Shown piece by piece: positions 27,493 through 36,299 of a stretch of 64,000 nucleotides of DNA (the stretch's first letter is position 1; each line of letters starts with the position of its first letter). Both the position numbers and the translations under genes were made by a program. The DNA is from Psychroserpens sp. NJDZ02 (GTDB taxonomy: Bacteria > Bacteroidota > Bacteroidia > Flavobacteriales > Flavobacteriaceae): positions 928,501 to 992,500 of the forward strand of contig NZ_CP039451.1 of NCBI RefSeq assembly GCF_004843725.1, in the 5' to 3' direction. The notes below the pieces were generated by a model that worked only from the letters and a program-made list of their open reading frames with translations, had not been told where the DNA came from and did not search any database.

Positions 27493-28098
27493 ATGCACAT
27501 TAAATCTGCCGAATTTGTAACCAGTAATTCTGACGCCTCAAAATGCCCCAAAGACCGCTTACCTGAATATGCTTTTATTGGTAGAAGTAATGTTGGAAAA
27601 TCGTCTTTAATAAATATGCTTACAAGCAGAAAAAGCTTAGCTAAAACCTCTGGACGCCCAGGAAAAACACAGCTAATAAACCACTTTACAATTAACAAAG
27701 AATGGTTTTTAGTGGATTTACCTGGCTATGGTTATGCCAAAGTCTCTAAAAGTGCAAAAAAAGTCTTTCAAAAATTTATTACTCAATATTTTGAACAACG
27801 CGAACAATTAGTAACCGCATTTGTATTAGTAGACATTAGACACTTACCCCAACCTATTGATCAAGAATTTATGCAGTATTTAGGAGAAAAAGGTATTCCG
27901 TTTTCTATCATATTTACTAAAGCCGACAAGCTTAAACCAAAAGCTATTGACAACCATGTTGACGCTTACAAAAACATCTTGTTAGAAACTTGGGAAGAGA
28001 TGCCCAATTACTTTGTCACCTCTTCTAGCAAAGACATCGGAAAAGAAGATGTCCTTGGTTATATTGATAGTTTAAATCAAAGTTTTGTAATAGATTAA
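27493..28098 (+). CDS. engB: Ribosome biogenesis GTPase EngB (YihA/YsxC)
   Basis: A TRAFAC GTPase required for assembly of the large ribosomal subunit. The start is set at the ATG at 27493 (MHIKSAEFVTSN, 201 aa); an upstream ATG at 27469 adds eight atypical residues. G1 is GRSNVGKSSLINML, G2 region GRPGKTQLINHF, G3 DLPGYGYAKV, G4 TKADKL and G5 TSSSKDIGKEDV. This is the last ordinary chromosomal gene before the cassette array. Confidence 0.96.
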   Translation: MHIKSAEFVTSNSDASKCPKDRLPEYAFIGRSNVGKSSLINMLTSRKSLAKTSGRPGKTQLINHFTINKEWFLVDLPGYGYAKVSKSAKKVFQKFITQYFEQREQLVTAFVLVDIRHLPQPIDQEFMQYLGEKGIPFSIIFTKADKLKPKAIDNHVDAYKNILLETWEEMPNYFVTSSSKDIGKEDVLGYIDSLNQSFVID

Positions 28099-28188
28099 TA
28101 CTATTATAAAAACCAAAATCAGGAACAAAAGTTCCTCATATCCCGTAATATTTAGGGGATATATGGAACAAAAGTCATCATATAACTA
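28099..28188. other. Left junction of the cassette array; repeats and small hairpins, no integrase or inverse core
   Basis: The 90 bp between the engB stop and the first core contain GGAACAAAAGT twice (about 28122 and 28165), the hairpin AGGAAC-AAAA-GTTCCT and an imperfect inverted repeat ATATCCC...GGGGATAT. There is no attC-like left arm. In a complete integron the first cassette would abut attI next to the integrase gene; here it abuts engB. Whether this segment is an attI-like site or a chromosomal end point is unknown. Confidence 0.5.
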
Positions 28189-28201
28189 GTTGTAAAACAT
28201 T

Positions 28202-28597
28202 ATGAAAAAAATTCTGTACATATTAATAATATTCTGTTTCGGATTTAAATGCGCTGATAAAAATTGCGGTTTGAATAACGGAAAATATAAAGTTATTTAT
28301 GACAAACAGTTTTCTGACTATCCAAAATTTGAGTTTGAAATAGTCGGACAAAACTTAACCGAAATAAACTCTGAATTAAATCGTAGCTATCAGATTGAAA
28401 GTCTTGGAGAGAATTCTTTTAGGTTAAAATCTCTTGAAAAACAAAAAGACTCGTTGACTGAATTTCAAAAAATGTTAACCTCAAATGGAAAACCATATTA
28501 TGAGATTACGAATTGTAAAAATGATACAATTGATTTTACATTGCGAGTGAACTTGCACGTGATTTCACATTCTGGAAAATTTGTACGAATAAAATGA
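28202..28597 (+). CDS. Putative lipoprotein, cassette 1 gene a
   Basis: A 131-residue protein beginning MKKILYILIIFCFGFKCADK, a hydrophobic signal with a possible lipobox ending at Cys-17 (FGFKC). The rest is a small domain of mixed strands without a motif I recognise. It starts 4 nt after the first core repeat and its stop overlaps the next start (ATGA), so the two genes form a bicistronic cassette. Function unknown. Confidence 0.7.
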   Translation: MKKILYILIIFCFGFKCADKNCGLNNGKYKVIYDKQFSDYPKFEFEIVGQNLTEINSELNRSYQIESLGENSFRLKSLEKQKDSLTEFQKMLTSNGKPYYEITNCKNDTIDFTLRVNLHVISHSGKFVRIK

Positions 28598-29103
28598 ACA
28601 AAAATGTTTTGACAATCATATTGACTTTAATTAGTTTTTTGACTTTTGGACAAGAAACCGAACTGAATACGATTGAATTGGATAGTATTTACGTCCGAGC
28701 ATTAAATAACAGATTTGATCTTTTACTTTCAAGCGGTTGGAAATATGTAGAACTGAATGAAAACGGAAAACGAATTTCCAAACTGAATGTATCTGACCGA
28801 TACAAATTCCTGACTAATGGAGAACTAATTGACTTATCAATTAAAGAAAAAAAGACAATTCGAGTTTTGCGTCTGACTCATAAAATAATCGGAATTGACA
28901 CAGTTGACGTGAATTTTGGAATTGTAAATATTACTGGAAAACGGAAAATTCATTTCAATAATGGTCTGAAATTTAAAAAGGCAGATTTTGCATTAGAATG
29001 TGGCGGAACAAATGGCTACGTTCCTGATATGAGATTTATATTTGACCAAAAGAAAAATAATTGGGAATTAACAGATGGAAAATATAAAATTCCGAGTGAA
29101 TAA
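28594..29103 (+). CDS. Secreted protein of unknown function, cassette 1 gene b
   Basis: Length is 169 residues. The first 20 (MNKNVLTIILTLISFLTFGQ) are a typical flavobacterial signal peptide ending in FGQ. No recognised domain. It is coupled to the preceding gene by a 4-nt overlap and ends 5 nt before the inverse core GTTTTACA at 29109. Confidence 0.65.
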   Translation: MNKNVLTIILTLISFLTFGQETELNTIELDSIYVRALNNRFDLLLSSGWKYVELNENGKRISKLNVSDRYKFLTNGELIDLSIKEKKTIRVLRLTHKIIGIDTVDVNFGIVNITGKRKIHFNNGLKFKKADFALECGGTNGYVPDMRFIFDQKKNNWELTDGKYKIPSE

Positions 29104-29116
29104 AAAACGTTTTACA

Positions 29117-30968
29117 ATCGAGTAGACGGCTCCGACTAAAATAGCCGGAGTGCGCCTCTCACACCACCGCACGTACGGGTCTCGTATACGGCGGTTCACC
29201 AAATTGAAGTTTGCGTATTATTAATATAATCTAACAAAGGTTTATACCCTTTTCGTTTAAGCCTAGAAGTTGTGATAGTAGTCTTTAAAATAGGACTTTG
29301 AGCTACTGCCCAACCTCCCATTCTGGTTCTACTCCAAGCATAAGCTTGTCCTGCCTCTACACCTAATTGAATCAAGTTTTTACGCTTGCGTTCTAGTTTC
29401 TTCCAATCATGCCAAATACAATAGCGTAATCGATTTCTTAACCATTCATCTAGCTTTTTACTTTTTGCATAGATGTTTGTTAAGCGATAATTAGTCATCC
29501 AGCCTCGGCAGACTTGGTTAAGCCGTTCAAGACGTTCTAACAACGACATCGGTTTGGTTTTCTTGGTGATACTTTTTAGATTACGTTTAAACTTTGCCCA
29601 ACTGTTCTTAGCTACCACTAATGCATATTGTCCTTTCACTCCCTTTTTATAAACGGGCACAAAACCATGTCCGAGTAACTCAAAATTTACAGGTCTACGC
29701 AGCCCACTTTTGGCTTTATTTATAGGTAATTTAAGTCTGTCTCTTAAAAAGACAAACAGTTTGTTTCCTATTTGTTTCGCCTCGCTTTTACTTTTAGCGT
29801 AAACGCTAAAATCATCAGCATAGCGCACATAACGCAAGCCCATACTTTTCATTTCTTTGTCCAGTACATCTAACATAATATTAGATAATAAAGGACTTAT
29901 TGGACTGCCTTGCGGGATTCCTTTTCTGCGCTTTTTGAGTCTTCCATTTATTAAAATGGGAACTCTTAGCCATTTTCGGATTAACCGTAAGGTGGTTGGA
30001 CATTTTACCTTGTGGTAAATAAGTTGTAGTAAAATACAGTGGTCTACTTGATCAAAGAATCCTTTTAAATCAATATCTACAATATCTTGGTAACCTGAAT
30101 TGATATACGTTTGAGCTTGTAGTACTGCTTTTTGGATGTTCTTTTGTGGGCGGAAGCCGTAACTAACGGGTTCAAAATCATACTCAAAATGAACCATTAA
30201 TTGCTGACTTACCGCCTGTTGTAGCCACCTATCTACTACCGTGGGTATTCCTAAAAGTCTAGTTTTACCTTGTCCTTTTGGAATGCTTACCCCTAATATT
30301 GGTTTTGGAGTATAGCGGTTTTCTCGAATGGTGGATAGCACTATTGAACGGTTTTCTAATATATATTTAGAAAGCTTCGTTGTTTTCATACCATCTACAC
30401 CGCTCGCACCTTTATTGCGCTCCACTTGTCGTGTTGCTTTATAAAGGTTTGTTGCTGCTAATACGTTTTCAATCATAGGGTTAATAATACGTGTACTCCT
30501 GTTGCTCTAAAACTAGGCTAGCTAAGCATCCTAATCGAATGACAACGTAATTTAATGTTCAGTCCTTCCTTACTTGTGAGACCTATGGGGGTTTCCCAAC
30601 TCGTTTCCTGTAAGTACTATGACTTCTGCTGACTTCTCCAAATAGTCAACTCGTAACTTTGGAGACCTCCCCAGGTAATGGCATCTTCTTTCACTCAATC
30701 ACTGCCGTATCTACATAATTACCCTTTTAGCACTATTTGGGCGTTACAATGATGTGCTTGCTTACCCGAATAACTATGCCTCTGTATACGATTTCTGTTC
30801 GTCAGTACCGAGTTTTGTAGTCTCGCTTCCTTCAGATAAAACCTCACGGTTTTCACCCTTGCGACTTACTAATGCTTCAAGACGTTACTCCTGCGCATAA
30901 GGGACTTGCACCCTCTAGATTAATTATCTACCTTTAGGTAAATAAAAAGATGCCCATGCTGGGCACAC
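29117..30968 (-). mobile_element. Group II intron A (group IIC-attC type) with reverse transcriptase, 1852 bp
   Basis: On the minus strand it starts GTGTGCCCAGCATGGGCATC and ends CTACTCGAT. Domain V lies at about 29155-29197 and domain VI at about 29117-29154. The exon junction is TTGTGT|intron|TGTAAAA-like on the bottom strand of an attC-like site, opposite to cassette transcription. This is the known habit of group IIC introns that target integron attC sites. The 5' RNA domains occupy 30477-30968. It holds the only reverse transcriptase of the six copies. Confidence 0.9.
29196..30476 (-). CDS. ltrA: Group II intron reverse transcriptase/maturase
   Basis: A 426-residue intron-encoded protein. 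RT blocks are visible: GASGVDGMKT (RT2 region), RLLGIPTVVDRWLQQAV, FFDQVDH, the catalytic RYADDFSVYAKS and LLGHGFVPV. A maturase (X) region follows. The C-terminus lacks an HNH endonuclease, as usual for group IIC. The stop codon (TGA) overlaps the first bases of domain V. It promotes splicing of its own intron and copies it into new sites. It may also serve the five ORF-less copies in trans (inference). Confidence 0.95.
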   Translation of the reverse strand: MIENVLAATNLYKATRQVERNKGASGVDGMKTTKLSKYILENRSIVLSTIRENRYTPKPILGVSIPKGQGKTRLLGIPTVVDRWLQQAVSQQLMVHFEYDFEPVSYGFRPQKNIQKAVLQAQTYINSGYQDIVDIDLKGFFDQVDHCILLQLIYHKVKCPTTLRLIRKWLRVPILINGRLKKRRKGIPQGSPISPLLSNIMLDVLDKEMKSMGLRYVRYADDFSVYAKSKSEAKQIGNKLFVFLRDRLKLPINKAKSGLRRPVNFELLGHGFVPVYKKGVKGQYALVVAKNSWAKFKRNLKSITKKTKPMSLLERLERLNQVCRGWMTNYRLTNIYAKSKKLDEWLRNRLRYCIWHDWKKLERKRKNLIQLGVEAGQAYAWSRTRMGGWAVAQSPILKTTITTSRLKRKGYKPLLDYINNTQTSIW

Positions 30969-31097
30969 ACACCGTATATAATTTATTGCTGGCTTCTCGC
31001 CTACTTACGAAAGTCCTCGCGGACTTTCTTGGTTGGTAATTATTTACTAAATTAGTTGCTTGAAACACGCAACAAATCATATACAACAACGTTAGCT

Positions 31098-31347
31098 ACT
31101 ATAACTCGGAAAAATTACCAAACGGAATTCCACCAAACTTTACGCTGAAAAAACCACTTAAAATCTGAATTAGATAATGCGGAATCATTTACTCGAATTC
31201 GGAATATACTCTTGCGGAATATAGCCAGTTACGGAATAGTCACTCAAACGGAATTTTAAAAAAACATAATCACTTTGCGGACTTCACTCAGAAATAATCT
31301 TTTTATGCAGAATATATAAAATGTGCTTACTCAAATGTCTCGTAACA
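31098..31347 (+). other. Cassette 2 body: no gene seen, repeated CGGAAT-like motif
   Basis: The 250 bp between core GTTAGCTAC (31091) and its inverse GTAGCTAAC (31348) contain no ORF longer than about 15 codons beginning with ATG. CGGAAT or a close variant recurs about seven times at irregular 12-30 nt spacing. It could be an RNA, a regulatory cassette or a decayed gene. Confidence 0.6.
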
Positions 31348-31484
31348 GTAGCTAACAATGCATAAAAAAAATTGCTATATTTAGAACTAATTTTAAAAGT
31401 CGTTGCACTTTTGCTACTTCTGATTTTCCTACGGAAAATCCTCGCACGCAAAAACGCAACTCTTTTTATACAAGACCGTTACCC
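31348..31484 (+). other. attC-like site 2 (137 bp, uninterrupted)
   Basis: Left inverse core GTAGCTAAC (31348-31356), right core GTTACCC (31478-31484). The arms GCATAAAAAAAATTGC and GCAACTCTTTTTATAC pair; a central stem TTTTCC-tac-GGAAAA follows the pattern of the other short sites. This is one of the two cleanest copies. Confidence 0.85.
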
Positions 31485-31512
31485 AACATTAAAAAACATA
31501 TCGAAATAGAAT

Positions 31513-32034
31513 ATGCTAAAGAAAATTTTTGACGATATTGGTATGACAGAAACTCTTGGTTTTATTGCTATTTGCGTTCTAGGTGTTTTGTATTTCTATT
31601 TTAATCCATCAATTGTAAAAGAATCTGAAATTCAGATTGTGAATATAAAATTGTCTGTAAAACCCGAATTCTCAAAAGCAACTACAGAAATTGCTGCTTA
31701 TCTGAAATTGATTGACAACGATTATGAACAAAATTTTGAATTAAAAGATTGTTCTTTAAGCCTCATAAACAAAAAAGAACTTTTGAACCTTGATGTTGGA
31801 GATAATTTAAGAATTACAGCTAAGGCAAGTGATTTAAATTCAGGAAAAACATATGTGAATAATTATATCTCTGTTTACGGAATCGAGTTACCAAAAGGGA
31901 GAAAAATATTAGACATTAAAGACTATAATTCTTGTAAAAAAAATAGTTGGAAAAAATTCAAAACAATTGGAGTTGTTTTTTTAGTAATTCTAATTATTGG
32001 ATTGATAAAAAAAAGAATAAAAAACGTTGGGTAA
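31513..32034 (+). CDS. Membrane protein of unknown function, cassette 3
   Basis: Length is 173 residues. One membrane segment near residues 14-31 (LGFIAICVLGVLYFYF) and a second near 148-165 (IGVVFLVILIIGLI) bracket a 110-residue extracytoplasmic or cytoplasmic domain without known motif. The start is 29 nt after the core GTTACCCAACATT. The stop TAA lies inside the inverse core GTTGGGTAAC, so the recombination site forms the end of the gene. Confidence 0.7.
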   Translation: MLKKIFDDIGMTETLGFIAICVLGVLYFYFNPSIVKESEIQIVNIKLSVKPEFSKATTEIAAYLKLIDNDYEQNFELKDCSLSLINKKELLNLDVGDNLRITAKASDLNSGKTYVNNYISVYGIELPKGRKILDIKDYNSCKKNSWKKFKTIGVVFLVILIIGLIKKRIKNVG

Positions 32035-32223
32035 CACGGTTTATAAAACATAGCTAATAAGTGCTAAACCGAAAGGTTTGAGTTTTATTTGCTGAGACCG
32101 CCAAATTTTTAATTTGGCTTTAAAACTGAAAAGTTAAATCAAAATATAAAAAATTAGCTCTGTGCTAAATCCAAAATGTAGTATCTTTTTGCACGCTACG
32201 TTTCATACACTGAGCCGTTAGCA
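32026..32223 (+). other. attC-like site 3 (198 bp, long class, uninterrupted)
   Basis: Left inverse core GTTGGGTAAC (32026-32035), right core GTTAGCA (32217-32223). Arms: TTTATAAAACATAGCTAATA inside the left end and CGTTTCATACACTGAGCC before the right core. It includes the inner palindrome CCAAATTTTTAATTTGG shared with sites 7 and 9. Confidence 0.8.
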
Positions 32224-32600
32224 ACAAGTGTGTAAATCAGCAAACTAAGTTTTTAAGCCAAAGTTTATTGTCTATTTAAAAAGGGGAATTCAGGTTGGTA
32301 CGCTCTGAAAAAAATATATTCTTTTACCACATGTTTAATCAAAAAAGACAAACATATTAATTCTGAATTTTGGCTTGCCCGAAGTCGATTTTTGCATCGA
32401 AAATTTTAGCAAAAAGATCGCTTTTAGCTTTTTATAAAATAGCTAAACTCTGAGTTTGATTATAACAGAATCTAATCTTTACGGCTGAATATTATGAAAA
32501 TGGATTTTCCCCGGTTTGTTTTTAAAGACAACAACTTAGAAAACCAAAGGACAAAGCTGAATTTTAAAAAAACAGAAAGCTGAATAACGGAATTAAACCA
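32224..32600 (+). other. Cassette 4 body: no convincing gene
   Basis: About 377 bp between core GTTAGCAAC (32217) and its inverse GTTGCTAAC (32601). The longest plus-strand ATG frame is about 29 codons (about 32494-32583, MKMDFPRFVFKDNNL...). No longer frame is seen on either strand. It may be a small peptide, an RNA or a decayed cassette. Confidence 0.55.
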
Positions 32601-32737
32601 GTTGCTAACACCGCGCATAATTAATATGCTTGGTTTTTATTGTCGTGAAATTCTGCCGAATTTCACTAATGGTTAGTTTTTATTTGCTAAATTAGTGGCT
32701 TAACGTCGCATACTAATCATGCACAAACACGTTGGCT
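32601..32737 (+). other. attC-like site 4 (137 bp, uninterrupted)
   Basis: Left inverse core GTTGCTAAC (32601-32609), right core GTTGGCT (32731-32737). The arms GCGCATAATTAATATGC and GCATACTAATCATGC pair. Confidence 0.85.
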
Positions 32738-32757
32738 ACAATTAAAAAAAATCAAGA

Positions 32758-33708
32758 ATGAAGACAAAATTTAATTTATTAATATTTTTAATACTTATTT
32801 CTCAATCAATCTATTCTCAGAAATCTGAAATGCCAAAAGAGCAAAAAGATTATATTCTTTCAATGAAATTTGAAATGACACAAGATTTATTTAAAAAACC
32901 TAAATATGATTTTAAAAGTCAAAATTTAGACTTTGATAAAAAATTTTTAAAATCAAACAAGACAAAGGAGTCAATTATTTCAAGTATAAAACATCTTGAA
33001 CAAAACTCTAAACTTGAAATAAAAAATGAGCGAACAAAAAGTATAGAATTACGTTCAAGTTTTCCTAAAAATTTTGTTCAAGAAGAATTTCAAGTTATTT
33101 CTATTAAAATAGCAGAAACTAACTTATTTGGTAACAATAATATTCCATTGAAAACAATGAAATCGGAATCAACTTCCTTTAATGGTTTAAATATTATTCA
33201 ATCTAATCAATTAAGTTTTGATTCTGAATTTGATAAAAATTTAACAGGAGAAGTTTCTTATAATGTAAAATTTATTACAAATTATTCCAAAGAAAAAATA
33301 TCAAAAATTGATATCGGAAAAACTATAGAATTAAGTGGAAACGAATATAAAATTATTGACATATACGAAAATAAAATAGTCTTAAAATCTAACTTAGATG
33401 AAAAACTAACGATAGATGATATAAAAGTTAAATGTATTAATCTCAATAAAAATGGGAAAATGGAATTAGTATCTGACACTTTTAATATGTCATCAAGTCT
33501 AATTGACGAAAAAATATATAAACTTTTTAAAGACGATAAAGATTTAAGTCTTGACAATTACAAAAGTAACTTTTCATTTGAAACAGTAATGAACGAAGAA
33601 CTAATAGGAAAATATATTATTATGGAATTACCTGCGCCTATTGAAAATGAAATAATACTTTATGAACCAATTTATGGAGTTAATGAAAAAATAACAGTAA
33701 AACTGTAG
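32758..33708 (+). CDS. Secreted protein of unknown function, cassette 5
   Basis: A 316-residue protein with signal peptide MKTKFNLLIFLILISQSIYS-Q. The mature part is rich in Lys, Asn and Ser with predicted strands and has no motif I recognise. The start is 21 nt after the core GTTGGCTACAATT. The stop (TAG) falls within the inverse core GTAGCCAAC at 33705. Confidence 0.65.
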   Translation: MKTKFNLLIFLILISQSIYSQKSEMPKEQKDYILSMKFEMTQDLFKKPKYDFKSQNLDFDKKFLKSNKTKESIISSIKHLEQNSKLEIKNERTKSIELRSSFPKNFVQEEFQVISIKIAETNLFGNNNIPLKTMKSESTSFNGLNIIQSNQLSFDSEFDKNLTGEVSYNVKFITNYSKEKISKIDIGKTIELSGNEYKIIDIYENKIVLKSNLDEKLTIDDIKVKCINLNKNGKMELVSDTFNMSSSLIDEKIYKLFKDDKDLSLDNYKSNFSFETVMNEELIGKYIIMELPAPIENEIILYEPIYGVNEKITVKL

Positions 33709-33717
33709 CCAACACCG

Positions 33718-35419
33718 GTAACCGTTGCACAACCCCTTAAAAAAGCATAAAAACAGCTTAAAATCTTTGATTTTAAGCTGTTTTTAATTTTAATATGCCA
33801 TACTTTCTCTAAAATGCAAGTGGCTTAAAACATAGTATTCGAAGGCTTATTAGGTGGTTTTTGGTGCTTTTAATAAAAGCAAGTAGTCCTGCTATACTTT
33901 CTGGTAAGTTTTTCATATATTTTAAATACTTTTTAAGATTATAGGCTGTTGCGGATAGATGCATACATTTATTAGCTTGTTTAATCCCAAGGGTATTCAC
34001 TTTTCCCATGCCTAAAAACTGGGTTAATGTACCAAATACAGGCTCTACCGTGCTTTGTCGTTTTCCTTTCATATAGCTTCCTTTTTTACTGTCAACTCGT
34101 GCTATATTCCGTAGGTATTCTGCGCGGTAATACGTTACGGAAAATGACTTTTCTTGTGCCGTTTTGCTTAAACAAGCGCTTCGTATTGGGCAATCTATAC
34201 AAAGTTTTTTTGAACCTCTATAGGCCTTCTTTTTGGTGTTGTTCTTCTTTTCGTAAAACACCTTTTTAAAGGGAATAATTTTCCCTTGAGGGCAGGTGTA
34301 GTGGTCTTCTTTTTCATTATAAATAAATTCATCTGGCCCTCCTTTAAAGGTGCCGTGTGGCGGAATGTAACTGGTAATATCCTGCTTTTCTAAAAAAGCA
34401 TAATTCTCGCCACTACTGTAACCAGTATCCGCGAGACAGGTGTCTATGGTAAGACCAGATTGCCATAAGCGTCGTTTTACACGCAATACAATATCTGGTA
34501 AATGCTGACTGTCTTTGCCATCGGCATGATAGGCCTTGATATCACTTATTACATGATGTGCGGCATCTACCGTGAGTTGACTTGAATAGTTTAGCTTTCT
34601 TGCTTTTCCTGGTTTTACACTTATGCGAGCATCGGGATCGGTTGGACTATAATGCGTTTTATTACTCGTATAACGTGAGCCTTTATTTCCTGCTCCAGGA
34701 CGATGGTTTTGATCTTTTGACCATTTTTTGTTTCGGCTTTTTATCGCTTGTAATTCCTGACGGCTTGCTGATAATTCTTGTTGCAATTTTGGGGCTTTAT
34801 TAACTTTGGCTGATCGAAGTGGCACTGCTTTATCTCTATTGCTTATATGTCGTAAGGCGCGTAAATGAGCCTCTAAATCTTCCTCTGGTACTTTAAGCTC
34901 TAAACTATCCATCGAAGCGTTTGCTTTTACAGGTGCGGCGTCGATAACTTGGGTATGACCACTTACCATATGCATGTCTACGCACATTTTGAAAACATGA
35001 GTAAATAGATTTTCAAAAACTGACTCTGGGTACAGTTGATGTGTTCTACTTAACGTAGAATGCCATGGTAATTCTTCATCGATATCATAGCCAAGAAAAT
35101 ACAGAATATCCAGTCGAAGACTACAATGTAACACCAATTTTCTATCGCTGGTGATATTCTCTAAATAACCAACTAAACAGAATTTGAAAAACACCACGGG
35201 ATCTAAACTTTTTTGTCCACAGTTTCCGTAATAGATTTTTGTTTGATTCCGTAGAAATTCTAAGTCTAAAATTTCTGATAATCGTCTATAAAAATTGTCT
35301 TGGGGAACCCGACGACTCAACTGGAAATTGTTGAATAATTTCTCTTGATATATTTTTGTGCCTTGCATTATTAAATATACGAAATTTCTATATCTTTAAC
35401 AACACGTTGTGCAACAGGC
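33718..35419 (-). mobile_element. IS1182-family insertion sequence, complete copy (1702 bp)
   Basis: The ends carry the inverted string GTTGCACAAC (left GTAACCGTTGCACAACCCC; right, read inward, GCCTGTTGCACAACGTG). ACACCG flanks both sides (33712-33717 and 35420-35425) and looks like a target duplication. It holds one transposase gene on the minus strand. The left-end hairpin AAAAACAGCTTAAAATC...GATTTTAAGCTGTTTTT also occurs in the decayed copies at 51083, 53276, 56389 and 60634. Confidence 0.85.
33809..35368 (-). CDS. IS1182-family DDE transposase
   Basis: Length is 519 residues, normal for the family. Likely catalytic residues are Asp in TQVIDAAPVKANASM, Asp in TCLADTGYSSGENY and Glu in STVEPVFGTLTQFLGM. 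Between them lies the cysteine cluster CPQGK...CIDCPIRSACLSK. The frame is intact, so the element may be active. Confidence 0.93.
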   Translation of the reverse strand: MQGTKIYQEKLFNNFQLSRRVPQDNFYRRLSEILDLEFLRNQTKIYYGNCGQKSLDPVVFFKFCLVGYLENITSDRKLVLHCSLRLDILYFLGYDIDEELPWHSTLSRTHQLYPESVFENLFTHVFKMCVDMHMVSGHTQVIDAAPVKANASMDSLELKVPEEDLEAHLRALRHISNRDKAVPLRSAKVNKAPKLQQELSASRQELQAIKSRNKKWSKDQNHRPGAGNKGSRYTSNKTHYSPTDPDARISVKPGKARKLNYSSQLTVDAAHHVISDIKAYHADGKDSQHLPDIVLRVKRRLWQSGLTIDTCLADTGYSSGENYAFLEKQDITSYIPPHGTFKGGPDEFIYNEKEDHYTCPQGKIIPFKKVFYEKKNNTKKKAYRGSKKLCIDCPIRSACLSKTAQEKSFSVTYYRAEYLRNIARVDSKKGSYMKGKRQSTVEPVFGTLTQFLGMGKVNTLGIKQANKCMHLSATAYNLKKYLKYMKNLPESIAGLLAFIKSTKNHLISLRILCFKPLAF

Positions 35420-35564
35420 ACACCGTGTATAATTAATTGCTTTGTAAGTGCTCATCTGGAATATTCCTTCGGAATATTCTCAGGTTCGTAAAAGTTTACT
35501 AAATTAGTTGCTAAACCACGCAACTAACCATACACATCAACGTTACCTTCCATAACAATACAAA

Positions 35565-36299
35565 ATGAAAATAACTGCTTTAACTTTAGGTTTTCTTTTA
35601 TTAACTAATTTCTCTTTCTCTCAAATTAAGAAAAAGGAATTAAACGGAGTATGGAAAACGGATAAAAGATTGTTTTCTAAAACCGACACTATTAAATTTT
35701 ATTCAAATATAAAAAGTTGTTTTCAAACGGAATGGTCAATTGAAAAGGGAAAAATTAAGACAAACGAATTAAATATTTGTACTGAACCAAATCGAATAAA
35801 GAGAATTGTTGGTGAAGAAAAAATTAAATTTAAAAAAAAAGATTTCGGACAAATAATAGAATATTACCATAATGGAATTTTAACTAACAAATTCCGAATT
35901 ATTGAACTGAATAAAAAAAATGAGTCAGAACTCAAGCTTATGCACTTTGACAAACTGACTGAACAAAAATTATATAAATATGTAGATTCTTTAGTTATAA
36001 AAGTATTGAAATACAATCCAATAGAATATATTAATATTGCGAATCTTTCACCTTCTAGAAGACATTTTCGACTTTGTGGAGACCCCACTCCTCCAGAACC
36101 TTCAATCATTGTCAATGGCTATCTATTAAAAAATAGAGAACCTTTAAAAGAACTATTATTAGCAGAAACTTATGACATTACTTATATGACCAAGGAAAAA
36201 TCAGCAATGATTTATGGAACGAAAGGAGTAAGTGGAGTGATTATATTAAATACATCTGAAAGACGATATAAAAAAGTCAGAAAAAAATACGGCAGGTAA
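35565..36299 (+). CDS. Secreted protein with a TonB-plug-like C-terminus, cassette 6
   Basis: Length is 244 residues. Signal peptide MKITALTLGFLLLTNFSFSQ. Residues 25-110 look like a small lipocalin-like sheet domain (LNGVWKTDKRLFSKTDTIKFYSN...). The C-terminal 70 residues (PSIIVNGYLLKNREPL...DITYMTKEKSAMIYGTKGVSGVIILNT) resemble the plug motif of SusC/TonB-dependent receptors (YGxxGxxGVIxIxT), but there is no barrel. The stop TAA lies in the inverse core GGCAGGTAAC. Function unknown. Confidence 0.7.
   Translation: MKITALTLGFLLLTNFSFSQIKKKELNGVWKTDKRLFSKTDTIKFYSNIKSCFQTEWSIEKGKIKTNELNICTEPNRIKRIVGEEKIKFKKKDFGQIIEYYHNGILTNKFRIIELNKKNESELKLMHFDKLTEQKLYKYVDSLVIKVLKYNPIEYINIANLSPSRRHFRLCGDPTPPEPSIIVNGYLLKNREPLKELLLAETYDITYMTKEKSAMIYGTKGVSGVIILNTSERRYKKVRKKYGR

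Larger units (their letters stand above)
29109..31097 (+). other. attC-like site 1 (137 bp when the intron is removed)
   Basis: Left inverse core GTTTTACA (29109-29116) continues after the intron with ACACCGTATATAATT (from 30969). The right core GTTAGCT is at 31091-31097. The left end is the exact reverse complement of the cassette 1 start (GTTGTAAAAC at 28189). The arms GTATATAATTTATTGC and GCAACAAATCATATAC pair. Without intron A the site is 8 + 129 = 137 bp, like intact sites 2 and 4. Confidence 0.8.
33705..35548 (+). other. attC-like site 5 (136 bp once the IS is removed)
   Basis: Left inverse core GTAGCCAAC (33705-33713) plus ACCG, then an IS1182-family element, then the remainder from 35426 to the right core GTTACCT (35542-35548). 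The arms GTGTATAATTAATTGC and GCAACTAACCATACAC pair. 13 + 123 = 136 bp. Confidence 0.8.

Noticed and set aside
29196..30476. Reverse transcriptase as part of a DGR or retron
   Set aside because: It sits inside a group II intron with clear domain V/VI and 5' end and has the group II maturase C-terminus. No template/variable repeat pair or msr/msd-like RNA was seen.
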